Source: Mycolicibacillus koreensis
GTDB taxonomy: Bacteria > Actinomycetota > Actinomycetes > Mycobacteriales > Mycobacteriaceae
NCBI RefSeq assembly: GCF_002104795.1
Contig: NZ_NCXO01000037.1
Coordinates: 1-43,618 of the forward strand
Reading direction: 5' to 3'
Length of the DNA: 43,618 bases
In this document: one piece after another, positions 1 through 10,218 of the stretch
Numbering within the stretch: the stretch's first letter is position 1
Layout: every line of letters starts with the position of its first letter
Program-made: the position numbers and the translations under genes
The notes under the pieces: generated by a model
Seen by the model: the letters and a program-made list of their open reading frames with translations, nothing else
Databases searched by the model: none
Told to the model about the DNA's origin: nothing

Positions 1-29
1 GCCGGGGTCTGCGGGGTCTCCGGGGTCGG

Positions 30-33
<4 letters not shown>
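1..33 (-). CDS. folC: folC 5' end (partial): folylpolyglutamate synthase, inferred
   Basis: A GTG at 33-31 overlaps the valS stop codon by 2 nt (GTGA arrangement: GTG at 31-33, TGA at 30-32) and opens a frame that runs off the window edge. Only 11 residues are visible ([11 protein letters not shown]), too few to identify a product. The name is inferred from synteny: in M. tuberculosis folC (Rv2447c) directly follows valS on the same strand. The visible stretch is Asp/Pro/Gly-rich and consists of short CGGGGTC-type repeats on the plus strand, as expected of a disordered N-terminal extension. Confidence 0.45.
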
Positions 34-2750
<2,717 letters not shown>

Positions 2751-2757
2751 CCGTCTG

Positions 2758-2763
2758 ATTCTA
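2758..2763 (-). promoter_or_regulatory. valS -10 element, leaderless start
   Basis: On the minus strand TAGAAT (2763-2758) is followed by 7 nt and then GTG 2750. This fits the mycobacterial TANNNT -10 with transcription starting at or next to the start codon. No convincing -35 is seen. Confidence 0.6.
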
Positions 2764-2804
2764 GGAAGCCGTCCGAACGCCACCGGCCACCCGGGCGGGT
2801 CGGG

Positions 2805-3383
2805 CTATTTTTTGCCGCCGAGCAGCCCGCCGAGGATGTTGCCGAGCACGCCGCCCTTGTTGTCGCCGAGCACGCTGCCCAGGATGCTGCCCAGCGCATT
2901 GTTGTTGCCGCCCCCGCCGAGGATGCTGCCGAGCACCTCGCCGAGCCCGCCCGAGGAGGACTGGGGTTCGGCCTCGGTCTTGCCGCCGAGCTGCTTGCCG
3001 ATGTAGGCCAGCACGATCGGGGCCAGGATCGGCAGCAGCTTCTGCATCAACTCGTTGTTGCCCGCACCCCCGCCGGCGAGCGCGGCGGCAACCTCGTCGG
3101 CGCCGTTACCGCCGAAGATCTTCGCGATCGCCTTCTGCCCGTCGTTTTCGTCGACCTGGTCGACCGAGACGCCGGCGTCGAGCAGGCCGCGCGCCGCGTG
3201 GCTGGTCGCGGCGTTCTCGATCTCCGAGGCGTGATCGGTGTCCTGGGCGTTCTGCTGCAGGCCCCCGACCAGGACCGGGACCAGCGTCTGGATGGCGGTG
3301 TTGACCTCGCCCTCATCGGCGCCGAGTTTGGCCGCGATCTGCTGGGTGGGGATCTGCGCGAAGAGGTCGTCGAGACCGGCCAT
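2805..3383 (-). CDS. DUF937 family protein
   Basis: 192-aa protein beginning MAGLDDLFAQIPTQQIA. The N-terminal 110 residues form a helical DUF937-type module with the characteristic repeated Ile/Leu-Pro and Gly-Gly turns (TLVPVLVGGLQQNA; LLPILAPIVLAYIGKQLGG). The C-terminal 50 residues are a glycine-zipper-like repeat in which LG-x-I/V-LGG recurs several times and end in GGKK. Function is unknown for the family; the repeat suggests self-association, which is inference. It lies 54 bp upstream of the valS start on the same strand, but valS appears to have its own promoter. I do not recall a DUF937 gene at this position in M. tuberculosis, so it looks like an insertion relative to that map. The ATG at 3383 follows a weak AGG-containing leader. 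Confidence 0.85.
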   Translation of the reverse strand: MAGLDDLFAQIPTQQIAAKLGADEGEVNTAIQTLVPVLVGGLQQNAQDTDHASEIENAATSHAARGLLDAGVSVDQVDENDGQKAIAKIFGGNGADEVAAALAGGGAGNNELMQKLLPILAPIVLAYIGKQLGGKTEAEPQSSSGGLGEVLGSILGGGGNNNALGSILGSVLGDNKGGVLGNILGGLLGGKK

Positions 3384-3395
3384 GGTGCGCCTACT

Positions 3396-3421
3396 TTCGT
3401 CGGGTCAATTCGTCGGGTCAA
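3396..3421 (-). repeat. 13-bp perfect tandem duplication in the DUF937 leader
   Basis: TTCGTCGGGTCAA occurs twice head to tail (3396-3408 and 3409-3421). On the minus strand each copy starts with TTGACC, a -35-like hexamer. The upstream copy is followed after 17 nt by GAAAGT, a weak -10 just before the ATG at 3383. It may be a duplicated promoter or operator element. Confidence 0.6.
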
Positions 3422-3457
3422 AGGGGGCGCCACGTCGTCGCGCCTACGGCGACGACC

Positions 3458-4714
3458 CTATCCCAAGCGGCTGACCTCCAACATCACTTCAGCGGCCGGA
3501 AAACGCTCCAGCAGCGCGTCGCCCATGGCCGCCGCGGGGGTCAGCACCCCGGTCAGCGGGGAGAGCCGGTCGCGGTCCAGCGCCAACGCCAGAGCGCTCT
3601 CGCCGAGCAGCACCGCAGTCGCCTTGTAGCCGGGATCACCCTGTTGGGAGAGGCTGGCCCGGTAGCGCGCCCCGGTGGTGGTGATCGTGTACGTCTGCGC
3701 CTGGTAGAAGCCGGTCTCCCGCAGGCTTTCGCTGGGGCCGGTGCCGGGCTTGGGGGCCAGACGCTCCACCCAGCGGCGCGGCAGCAACCGGAAGTAGCGG
3801 TTGCCCATCGCCACGGCCGCCTTGCTGCCGACGGTGACCAGCGCCGCGGCCGCCGACGCCAGCTTCGAGGAGCCCAGGCTCATCTGCTCGCTGTAGCGGA
3901 ACCGCCGACCGTAGGCCCAGCCCAGAAGTTCGTTGCTGCGGCGCACCACCCGGGTGTTGTAGGGCGCCATGAAGAACCCGCCGGTCCAGATCCCGGCCAG
4001 TTCGGGGGCGATCTCCCCACCGCGCCGCCACGGGAAGTCCGGCTGGGCACCCAGTTGCGGCTCGGCGGCCGGGTCGGCGCTGAAGGTGTAGGGGTCGCTG
4101 ACCAACCGGCGTGCCTCGGGATCGCTGGAGGCGGTGTGCATCATCTCCATGCCCGAGGCGATCGTTCCGCCGGACATGCCCCCACGGAACCGGCGCAGCA
4201 CGAAGTCGGTGTCGAGCATCTGCCCGGCGCCGTCGGCCACCACCTGCCGGTGCAGCGCGTACACGCTCAGGTCCGACGGGATGGAATCGAAGCCGCACGC
4301 GTGCACGATGCGCGCGCCGGTGTCGACGGCCTGTTTGTGGTAGCCGTCGATGCTGGCGCGGACGAACATCGCCTCCCCGGTGAGGTCGGCGTAGTCGGTG
4401 CCGGCCTCCGCGCAGGCCGCGACCAGCGGCAGCCCGTAGCGGGTGTAGGGCCCGACGGTGCTGACCACCACCCGGGTGCGTTCGGCCATCTCGGTCAACG
4501 AGGCCGGTTCGGAGGCGTCGGCGTGCAGGATCGCCCAGGACTCGGCGGGCGGACCCAACGCGTCGCGCACCGCGCGCAGCCGGTCCTCGTTGCGGCCGGC
4601 CAGCGCGATGCGGGCCGCGCCGCCGGCCCGCGCCAGATACTGCGCGGTCAGCGTGCCGACGAAGCCGGTCGCGCCGTAGAGCACCAGATCGAATTCACGT
4701 TGCGGTTCGGGCAT
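3458..4714 (-). CDS. Rv2449c-type saccharopine dehydrogenase-like / trans-acting enoyl reductase family protein
   Basis: 418-aa protein with an N-terminal Rossmann fold (VLYGATGFVGTLTAQYLA, residues about 11-28) and the family's conserved HACGFDSIPSDL segment, typical of the saccharopine-dehydrogenase-like proteins that include the trans-acting enoyl reductase (Rv2953 type). It aligns by eye along its whole length with M. tuberculosis Rv2449c. Substrate is unknown; reduction of an acyl or polyketide chain is possible by family, but no PKS gene is adjacent. ATG 4714 is preceded at 7 nt by TAACGT, so its mRNA is likely leaderless. It lies downstream of rpfE on the same strand but is separated from it by a strong terminator. 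Confidence 0.9.
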   Translation of the reverse strand: MPEPQREFDLVLYGATGFVGTLTAQYLARAGGAARIALAGRNEDRLRAVRDALGPPAESWAILHADASEPASLTEMAERTRVVVSTVGPYTRYGLPLVAACAEAGTDYADLTGEAMFVRASIDGYHKQAVDTGARIVHACGFDSIPSDLSVYALHRQVVADGAGQMLDTDFVLRRFRGGMSGGTIASGMEMMHTASSDPEARRLVSDPYTFSADPAAEPQLGAQPDFPWRRGGEIAPELAGIWTGGFFMAPYNTRVVRRSNELLGWAYGRRFRYSEQMSLGSSKLASAAAALVTVGSKAAVAMGNRYFRLLPRRWVERLAPKPGTGPSESLRETGFYQAQTYTITTTGARYRASLSQQGDPGYKATAVLLGESALALALDRDRLSPLTGVLTPAAAMGDALLERFPAAEVMLEVSRLG

Positions 4715-4736
4715 GGCGCCGACGTTACTCGGCGCC
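4715..4736 (-). promoter_or_regulatory. Leaderless promoter inside a perfect dyad, for the Rv2449c-type gene
   Basis: The arms GGCGCCGA (4715-4722) and TCGGCGCC (4729-4736) are perfect inverted repeats with a 6-nt centre. The minus-strand -10 TAACGT (4727-4722) overlaps the centre and ends 7 nt before ATG 4714. Overlap of -10 and dyad suggests an operator, though self-complementary GC-rich hexamers are not rare in this genome. Confidence 0.5.
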
Positions 4737-4748
4737 GGGGAATACAGA

Positions 4749-4781
4749 ACGGTGCCGGACCCCCGCGGGGTCCGGCACCGT
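4749..4781 (-). terminator. Strong intrinsic terminator downstream of rpfE
   Basis: Perfect 15-bp inverted repeat: arms 4749-4763 and 4767-4781 with a 3-nt loop. On the minus strand it follows the rpfE stop (4807) by 25 nt and is trailed by TCTGTATTCC, a modest U-rich tract. It should separate rpfE from the next gene at 4714. Confidence 0.8.
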
Positions 4782-4806
4782 CGTCAGCGTTTGTCGATGG
4801 CGAGCG

Positions 4807-5358
<552 letters not shown>

Positions 5359-5562
5359 TCACACGCGGATCCGTGGATTTAGTTTTATTTGCTCCAAATC
5401 GGAACGAAAAGCACGGTAGAAGAACTTCTGGCCCTTCGTCATCTCGGCGACACGGATATCTCGAACAGATAACGACGTGATCACGGATAGGTCATGGGAT
5501 GATCTCTGCAGGTCAGCCGGGGCGATGGGAGAGACACCTTCTCCGACACGCCGAAACGTTAT

Positions 5563-5578
5563 TGTGAGTCAACTCACG
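5563..5578. promoter_or_regulatory. CRP/GlxR-type binding site upstream of rpfE
   Basis: TGTGAGTCAACTCACG matches the CRP consensus TGTGA-N6-TCACA in all specified positions but the last, and the inner GTGAGT/ACTCAC arms are symmetric. It lies about 435 bp upstream of the rpfE start. A possible minus-strand -10 (TAACGT, 5561-5556) directly abuts it. CRP-family control of rpf genes is known (rpfA by Rv3676 in M. tuberculosis, rpf2 by GlxR in Corynebacterium); control of this gene is inference. Confidence 0.55.
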
Positions 5579-5981
5579 GTGTTTTTGTGACCCGGCCCAC
5601 CGTCGCGCGCGCCGCCGCCGGGCCGCATCGAGCCGCCGCCGTCGTCGCGGCGCGCCAGCTCGGCCCACACGGGCCCCTCACCCCGGTTGTGCTGCAGGTT
5701 TCCCGTCGTCGGTCTGCTGTCGCGTAGTTTGCCCACCGCAGTTTTCCGCCCCATCGGCAGACCCCGTCCGCCCACGCCGGCCCATCGGCCGCGCTTGGGC
5801 GCCGCCGGGCGGTGGCGCCGAAGCCGCCACGTCGTCGCGATCGCCTGTCGTCGCGCCGCAGCCGGGCCCGCCGGGTCGCCACAACGCCGAAACTCACTGT
5901 GCGCCACAGCGTTTACCGGACCGAGAGGGCCGACGGGAGGCGATCACGGCCCACGGCGATGGTTTTCCCCGCGTTCGAATA

Positions 5982-5998
5982 ACGCTTTCATAAAGCGT
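5982..5998. repeat. 17-bp dyad downstream of mobA
   Basis: ACGCTTT-CAT-AAAGCGT: perfect 7-bp arms in an AT-rich patch about 90 bp downstream of the mobA stop. On the minus strand it is followed by TATTCG rather than a U-run, so it is a poor terminator and might equally be an operator. Confidence 0.4.
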
Positions 5999-6087
5999 GA
6001 ATTACTTCATGTCAGTGAATTCGTCGCGATTAATACGTTTTGAGTGCCACGAAACAATGGTCGATGATTCGATGTCTCACCGCAGTG

Positions 6088-6714
6088 TCAATTTGCTCTA
6101 TTTGCTTGCCGGGCGCTCAGCGCCTGCAGGTCGGCCGGTGAGTTGACGTTGGTCAGCTCCGGCAGGCCGCCGGTCTCGCCGGGCGCGGTGACCGCGACGC
6201 GGTGGGTGTCGGCGGCCTCGACGAGCGATCGCATGCTGCGGTGCCCGGCGGCCACCAACGCCGCGGCACGCTCCCCCAGCGCCGTGCGATACAGCGCGGC
6301 CAGGTAGTGGGCGCGACCGTCCCAGGGCAGCACCACCTCGCCGTGGTGGGCTGCGGTCGCACCGATCAGCCGGTCCAGGAACTCCGCGGTGAGCAGCGGC
6401 AGGTCCACCGCCGCCACGAACGCCCAGTCGGCGCCGGCGGCGTGGGCCGCCTGCAGCCCTGCGGCGGTGGCGGCCAGCGGTCCGAGGCCGGGCTCGCGGT
6501 CACGCAGGATCTGCGCTCCGAGGTCGGGCAGGGGTTGGCCGGGGGCAGCCACCACGAACAGCGGGCGGCAGCGGGAACCGACGGTGGCCACGGTCTGCTC
6601 GACCATCGTGGCGGCGCCGGCCGGGGCCGGAAGGGTCGCCTTGTCGACGCCCATGCGCCGCGATGCCCCGCCGGCCAGGACGATCCCCGCGGGCGTGCGC
6701 GGCGGGGAGCTCAC
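6088..6714 (-). CDS. mobA: molybdenum cofactor guanylyltransferase MobA
   Basis: 208-aa cytosolic nucleotidyltransferase that attaches GMP to molybdopterin to make the guanine dinucleotide form of Moco. The signature GIVLAGGASRRMGVDKA lies at residues 10-26 (GTP loop with the conserved Lys), followed by the metal-binding region VAAVDLPLL. The start is GTG 6714, 8 nt after the korB stop, with AGAGG just upstream. It is the third gene of a korA-korB-mobA operon. Moco users are not in this window, but fdhD, needed for formate dehydrogenase, lies on the other side of korA. Confidence 0.9.
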   Translation of the reverse strand: MSSPPRTPAGIVLAGGASRRMGVDKATLPAPAGAATMVEQTVATVGSRCRPLFVVAAPGQPLPDLGAQILRDREPGLGPLAATAAGLQAAHAAGADWAFVAAVDLPLLTAEFLDRLIGATAAHHGEVVLPWDGRAHYLAALYRTALGERAAALVAAGHRSMRSLVEAADTHRVAVTAPGETGGLPELTNVNSPADLQALSARQANRAN

Positions 6715-6722
6715 GTCGGCCT

Positions 6723-7790
6723 CTAGTCGACGGTCCAGGTGTCGCGTCCCCGCAGCAGCGACTGCAGGGCCGCCGAGTCGTGCGGGGTGGCCTCGCGGGC
6801 GGCGGCGACCTGCGCGCGCGCCTGGTCGTCGTAGGTGGGTTTGTTGATCTGGCGGAAGATTCCCATCGGGAAGTGCGCGAGATGCTGGTCGGACAGCCGC
6901 GACAACGCGAAGGCGTAGGAGGAGTCCTCCAGGGTCGCGTCGTGCACCACGATCTGGTCGGCGGCGACGTTGGCGGTCTTGGCGACCTCGAGGCCGTAGT
7001 CGGCCTTGACCACGCAGTATTCGCCGTTGGCGCCGAAGATGACCGGCTCGCCCTGGCGGACGTGGATCAGCCGGTCCTCCGAGCCCTCCTTGCGCAGCAG
7101 GTCGAAGGAGCCGTCGTTGAACACCGGGCAGTCCTGCAGGATCTCCACCAGCGCCGACCCCCGGTGCTGCATCGCACCCTGCAGCACCTCGGTGAGGCCC
7201 TTGCGGTCGGAGTCCAGCGCACGGCCGACGAAGGTGGCCTCCGCCCCGATCGCCAGCGAGACCGGGTTGAACGGGTTGTCCAGTGAGCCCATCGGCGTGG
7301 ACTTGGTGACCTTGCCGGTCTCCGAGGTCGGCGAGTACTGCCCCTTGGTCAGCCCGTAGATCCGGTTGTTGAACAACAAGATGGTGAGGTTGACGTTGCG
7401 CCGCAGCGTGTGGATCAGGTGGTTGCCGCCGATCGACAGGGCGTCGCCGTCCCCGGTGACCACCCACACCGACAGGTCCTCACGGGCGGCGGCCAGCCCG
7501 GTGGCGAACGTGGGCGCGCGACCGTGGATGGAGTGCACCCCGTAGGTGTTCATGTAGTACGGGAACCGGCTGGAGCAGCCGATGCCGCTGACGAACACGA
7601 TGTTCTCCCGCCGCAGGCCGACCTGCGGCAAGAAGTTGCGGATCGTGTTGAGGATGGCGTAGTCGCCGCAGCCGGGGCACCACCGCACCTCCTGGTTGGA
7701 GGTGAAGTCCTTGCCCTTCTGCGGCTCGTCGGTGGTGGGCACCCCGCTGACGGCGGTCAGCGGCAGCTCCCGATCGGTCAGGTCGGTCAT
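6723..7790 (-). CDS. korB: 2-oxoglutarate:ferredoxin oxidoreductase, beta subunit KorB
   Basis: 355-aa thiamine-diphosphate-binding subunit. With KorA it converts 2-oxoglutarate, CoA and oxidised ferredoxin to succinyl-CoA and CO2, the CoA-dependent 2-oxoglutarate route of mycobacteria. It shows WCPGCGD (Cys38/Cys41) for the Fe-S cluster, the TPP signature GDGDALSIGGNHLIH and the metal-binding LLFNNRIYGLTKGQ. Its ATG overlaps the korA stop by 4 nt (ATGA, 7787-7790), implying coupled translation. mobA follows 8 nt downstream. Confidence 0.96.
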   Translation of the reverse strand: MTDLTDRELPLTAVSGVPTTDEPQKGKDFTSNQEVRWCPGCGDYAILNTIRNFLPQVGLRRENIVFVSGIGCSSRFPYYMNTYGVHSIHGRAPTFATGLAAAREDLSVWVVTGDGDALSIGGNHLIHTLRRNVNLTILLFNNRIYGLTKGQYSPTSETGKVTKSTPMGSLDNPFNPVSLAIGAEATFVGRALDSDRKGLTEVLQGAMQHRGSALVEILQDCPVFNDGSFDLLRKEGSEDRLIHVRQGEPVIFGANGEYCVVKADYGLEVAKTANVAADQIVVHDATLEDSSYAFALSRLSDQHLAHFPMGIFRQINKPTYDDQARAQVAAAREATPHDSAALQSLLRGRDTWTVD

Positions 7791-9790
7791 GCCTTCGCTC
7801 CTAGCGCTTCCGCGGCTTCTGCTTGACTCGTGATGGTGACGGCCGCGGCTCGCGCCAGGTCGGCCTTCTCGTCCTCCTGCGCCCGCAGCGTCCCGTCGAG
7901 CGCTGCGGCAATGATCTCCTCGACCTCGTCGGCCAGGAAGGCCCGCCCGGCGACCTTGGTCACCGACTGCACGTCGGCGAGGTAGCGGCCCCGCAGCAGC
8001 AGCGCGAGCTGACCGAGGTTCATCTCCGGCGCCACGATCTTCGGGTAGCGCTTCAGCACGTCTTCGAGGTTGGCCGGGAAGGGGTTGAGGTAGCGCAGGT
8101 GGGCGTGAGCCACCGGCGTACCCGCGCGCCGGGCCCGCCGGCAGGCCTCCCCGATCGGCCCGTAGGAGCTGCCCCAGCCGATGATCAGCAGCTCGGCCTC
8201 GCCGCTGGGGTCGTCGACCACCAGGTCGGGCACCTCGATGCCGTCGATCTTGGCCTGCCGCAACCGCACCATCAGGTCGTGGTTGTTCGGGTCGTAGGAG
8301 ATGTCGCCGGTGCCGTTGAGTTTCTCCAACCCGCCGATGCGGTGCTCCAGGCCGGCGGTGCCGGGCACGGCGAACTGCCGCGCCAGCGTCTGCGGGTCCC
8401 GCGCGTAGGGCTCGAACGGCTCCTCCGCGCGGGCGAAGGTGTGCTCGATCGGTGCGAGGTCGGCGATGTCGGGGATCCGCCAGGGCTCGGACCCGTTGGC
8501 GATGGCGCCGTCGGAGAGCAGGATCACCGGGGTGCGGTAGGTCAACGCGATCCGCACGGCCTCGATCGCCACCGCGAAGCAGTCCGACGGGGTGGCCGGG
8601 GCGAGCACCGCCACCGGGGATTCACCGTTGCGCCCGTAGAGGGCCTGCAACAGGTCGGCCTGCTCGGTTTTGGTGGGCAGACCGGTCGACGGTCCGCCCC
8701 GCTGCACGTCGATGAGCAGCAGCGGCAGCTCGGTCATCACGCCGAGCCCGAGCGCCTCGGACTTCAGCGACAGCCCCGGACCGGAGGTGCTGGTCACCCC
8801 CAGCGCGCCGCCGTAGGAGGCGCCCAGGGCGGCGCCGATGCCGGCGATCTCGTCTTCGGCCTGGAAGGTGAGGATGTTGAAGTTCTTGTGCTTGGACAGC
8901 TCGTGGAGGATGTCGGAGGCCGGGGTGATCGGGTAGGTGCCCAGCAGCACCTGGGTGTCGGCCAGGTGGCCGGCGACGACGACGCCGTAGGCCAGCGCGG
9001 TGTTGCCCGAGATCTGCCGGTATTCGCCGGGGGCGAGCTTGGCCGGCGACACCTCGTAGGTGGTGCCGAACGCCTCGGTGGTCTCGCCGTAGTTCCAGCC
9101 GGCCTTCAGCGCCAGCACGTTGGCCTCGGCGATGTCGGGCTTGTTGGCGAATTTCTCCCGGATGAACGTCTCGCTGGTCTCGATGGGCCGGCCGTACATC
9201 CACGACAGCAGGCCCAGCGCGAACATGTTCTTGGCTCGAGCGCCGTCCTTCTTCGTCGCCCCGATCGACTCGACCGCCCCGAGGGTCAGCGAGGTCATCG
9301 CCACCGGGATCACCACGTAGTCGGAGAGTTCCTCGGTCTCCAGCGGGTTGGCCTCGTATCCGATCTTGGCGAGGTTGCGCTTGGTGAACTCGTCGGAGTT
9401 GGCGATCACCATCCCGCCGCGCGGCAGGTCCTCGATGTTGGCCTTCAGCGCGGCCGGGTTCATCGCCACCAGCACGTCGGGGCGGTCGCCGGCGGTGAGG
9501 ATGTCGAAGTCGGCGATCTGGATCTGGAACGACGACACCCCCGGCAGGGTCCCCTGCGGGGCCCGGATCTCGGCAGGGTAGTTCGGCTGGGTGGCCAGGT
9601 CGTTGCCGAACAGCGCGGCCTCGGAGGTGAACCGGTCACCGGTGAGCTGCATCCCGTCGCCGGAGTCCCCGGCGAAGCGAATGACGACCTTCTCGATCTT
9701 CTGCCGACCCGGTGCCGCAGACGATGCGGCTCCAGACCCGTTGGTTGCGTTGGCTCCGCTGTCGATGTTCGGCTCCACGTTCGGCTCCAC
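7787..9790 (-). CDS. korA: 2-oxoglutarate:ferredoxin oxidoreductase, alpha-gamma subunit KorA
   Basis: 667-aa fused subunit: an N-terminal gamma domain (VVIRFAGDSGDGMQLTGDRF through the FQIQIADFDILTAGDRPDVL region, about residues 30-220) and a pyrimidine-binding alpha domain (GTYPITPASDILHELSKHKN, TSTSGPGLSLKSEALGLG). It pairs with KorB in 2-oxoglutarate oxidation. The start is GTG 9790 with GGAAAGG upstream. The first codons are a 12-nt direct duplication encoding VEPN-VEPN, so GTG at codon 5 is an alternative start. The N-terminal 30 residues are a low-complexity Ala/Ser/Gly segment longer than I recall in M. tuberculosis. It heads the korA-korB-mobA operon. Confidence 0.96.
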   Translation of the reverse strand: MEPNVEPNIDSGANATNGSGAASSAAPGRQKIEKVVIRFAGDSGDGMQLTGDRFTSEAALFGNDLATQPNYPAEIRAPQGTLPGVSSFQIQIADFDILTAGDRPDVLVAMNPAALKANIEDLPRGGMVIANSDEFTKRNLAKIGYEANPLETEELSDYVVIPVAMTSLTLGAVESIGATKKDGARAKNMFALGLLSWMYGRPIETSETFIREKFANKPDIAEANVLALKAGWNYGETTEAFGTTYEVSPAKLAPGEYRQISGNTALAYGVVVAGHLADTQVLLGTYPITPASDILHELSKHKNFNILTFQAEDEIAGIGAALGASYGGALGVTSTSGPGLSLKSEALGLGVMTELPLLLIDVQRGGPSTGLPTKTEQADLLQALYGRNGESPVAVLAPATPSDCFAVAIEAVRIALTYRTPVILLSDGAIANGSEPWRIPDIADLAPIEHTFARAEEPFEPYARDPQTLARQFAVPGTAGLEHRIGGLEKLNGTGDISYDPNNHDLMVRLRQAKIDGIEVPDLVVDDPSGEAELLIIGWGSSYGPIGEACRRARRAGTPVAHAHLRYLNPFPANLEDVLKRYPKIVAPEMNLGQLALLLRGRYLADVQSVTKVAGRAFLADEVEEIIAAALDGTLRAQEDEKADLARAAAVTITSQAEAAEALGAKA

Positions 9791-10133
9791 GCCGCTGCCT
9801 TTCCTGCTGGTCTACGCGCGAACACTCGGCTTCACAGGCGCGAATCCGCGCCGCCGGAGGGTGCCCGCCAAGTTTTTATGTCACTGCCGGTACCGATTAT
9901 TGCACTCTTCTTAGGGTTACAGCGATGCCCACCCCGGGGGACACGCCGCGGAACTTTCAGCAAACATCCAGCTCAGCCGCACGATCAGGAGCCCTTTTTT
10001 GCGCCGATGTGGTTTTGGTCACGTTTGCGCGGCGGCAAAGATTAAGAAACTGATCTACCCGCAAGTAACGTTTGCTAGCGGTCGGCGGCCTCTCCCGGGG
10101 CGGCCCCGCTGGCTTCCGGGGCCCACCGCGGAC
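9791..10133. other. Divergent korA-fdhD intergenic region
   Basis: About 340 bp without a recognisable gene. The stretch 9870-10075 is AT-richer than its surroundings. It holds ACGTTTGC as a 47-bp-spaced direct repeat (10021-10028 and 10068-10075) and the near-palindrome TACCCGCAAGTA (10056-10067), which resembles TetR-type operators. No clear TANNNT with matched -35 was found for korA. Confidence 0.5.
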
Positions 10134-10139
10134 CACAAT
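10134..10139 (+). promoter_or_regulatory. -10 element upstream of fdhD, leaderless-type
   Basis: CACAAT (10134-10139), then GGAGGCC, then ATG 10147. The same CACAAT-GGAGGC-ATG layout precedes glbO at 24773. The GGAGG would act as a ribosome site only if transcription starts further upstream. Confidence 0.45.
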
Positions 10140-10146
10140 GGAGGCC

Positions 10147-10218
10147 ATGCCCCTGCGCCCCGCCTGTCCGGTGACCCCGGCGACCCCGGTCAAGGCCGCG
10201 CCGCGATGGGGCGGCTGA
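10147..10218 (+). CDS. Candidate leaderless short ORF overlapping the fdhD start
   Basis: ATG 10147 follows the -10 hexamer by 7 nt and opens a 23-codon frame ([20 protein letters not shown]...) ending at TGA 10216-10218, inside the fdhD reading frame and 13 nt past the fdhD ATG (10206). An in-frame ATG lies at 10138. The peptide is Pro/Ala-rich with one Cys. The fdhD start has only a weak AAGG far upstream, so translation through this ORF could feed fdhD. It could also be non-coding chance; there is no homology evidence. Confidence 0.3.
   Translation: MPLRPACPVTPATPVKAAPRWGG

Noticed and set aside
5569..5907. Small genes in the rpfE-mobA gap (minus-strand frames at 5569-5907 and 5574-5897; plus-strand frame at 5687-6043)
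   Set aside because: Arg/Pro/Gly-rich, overlapping each other in several frames, no ribosome sites or domain signals.
6088..7467. 459-codon frame reading through korB into mobA
   Set aside because: Only the part from GTG 6714 onward is MobA; the upstream part is an out-of-frame reading of korB.
7823..10045. 740-codon open frame antisense to korA (plus strand)
   Set aside because: Low-complexity translation mirroring korA codon bias; korA is an unmistakable full-length gene on the other strand.
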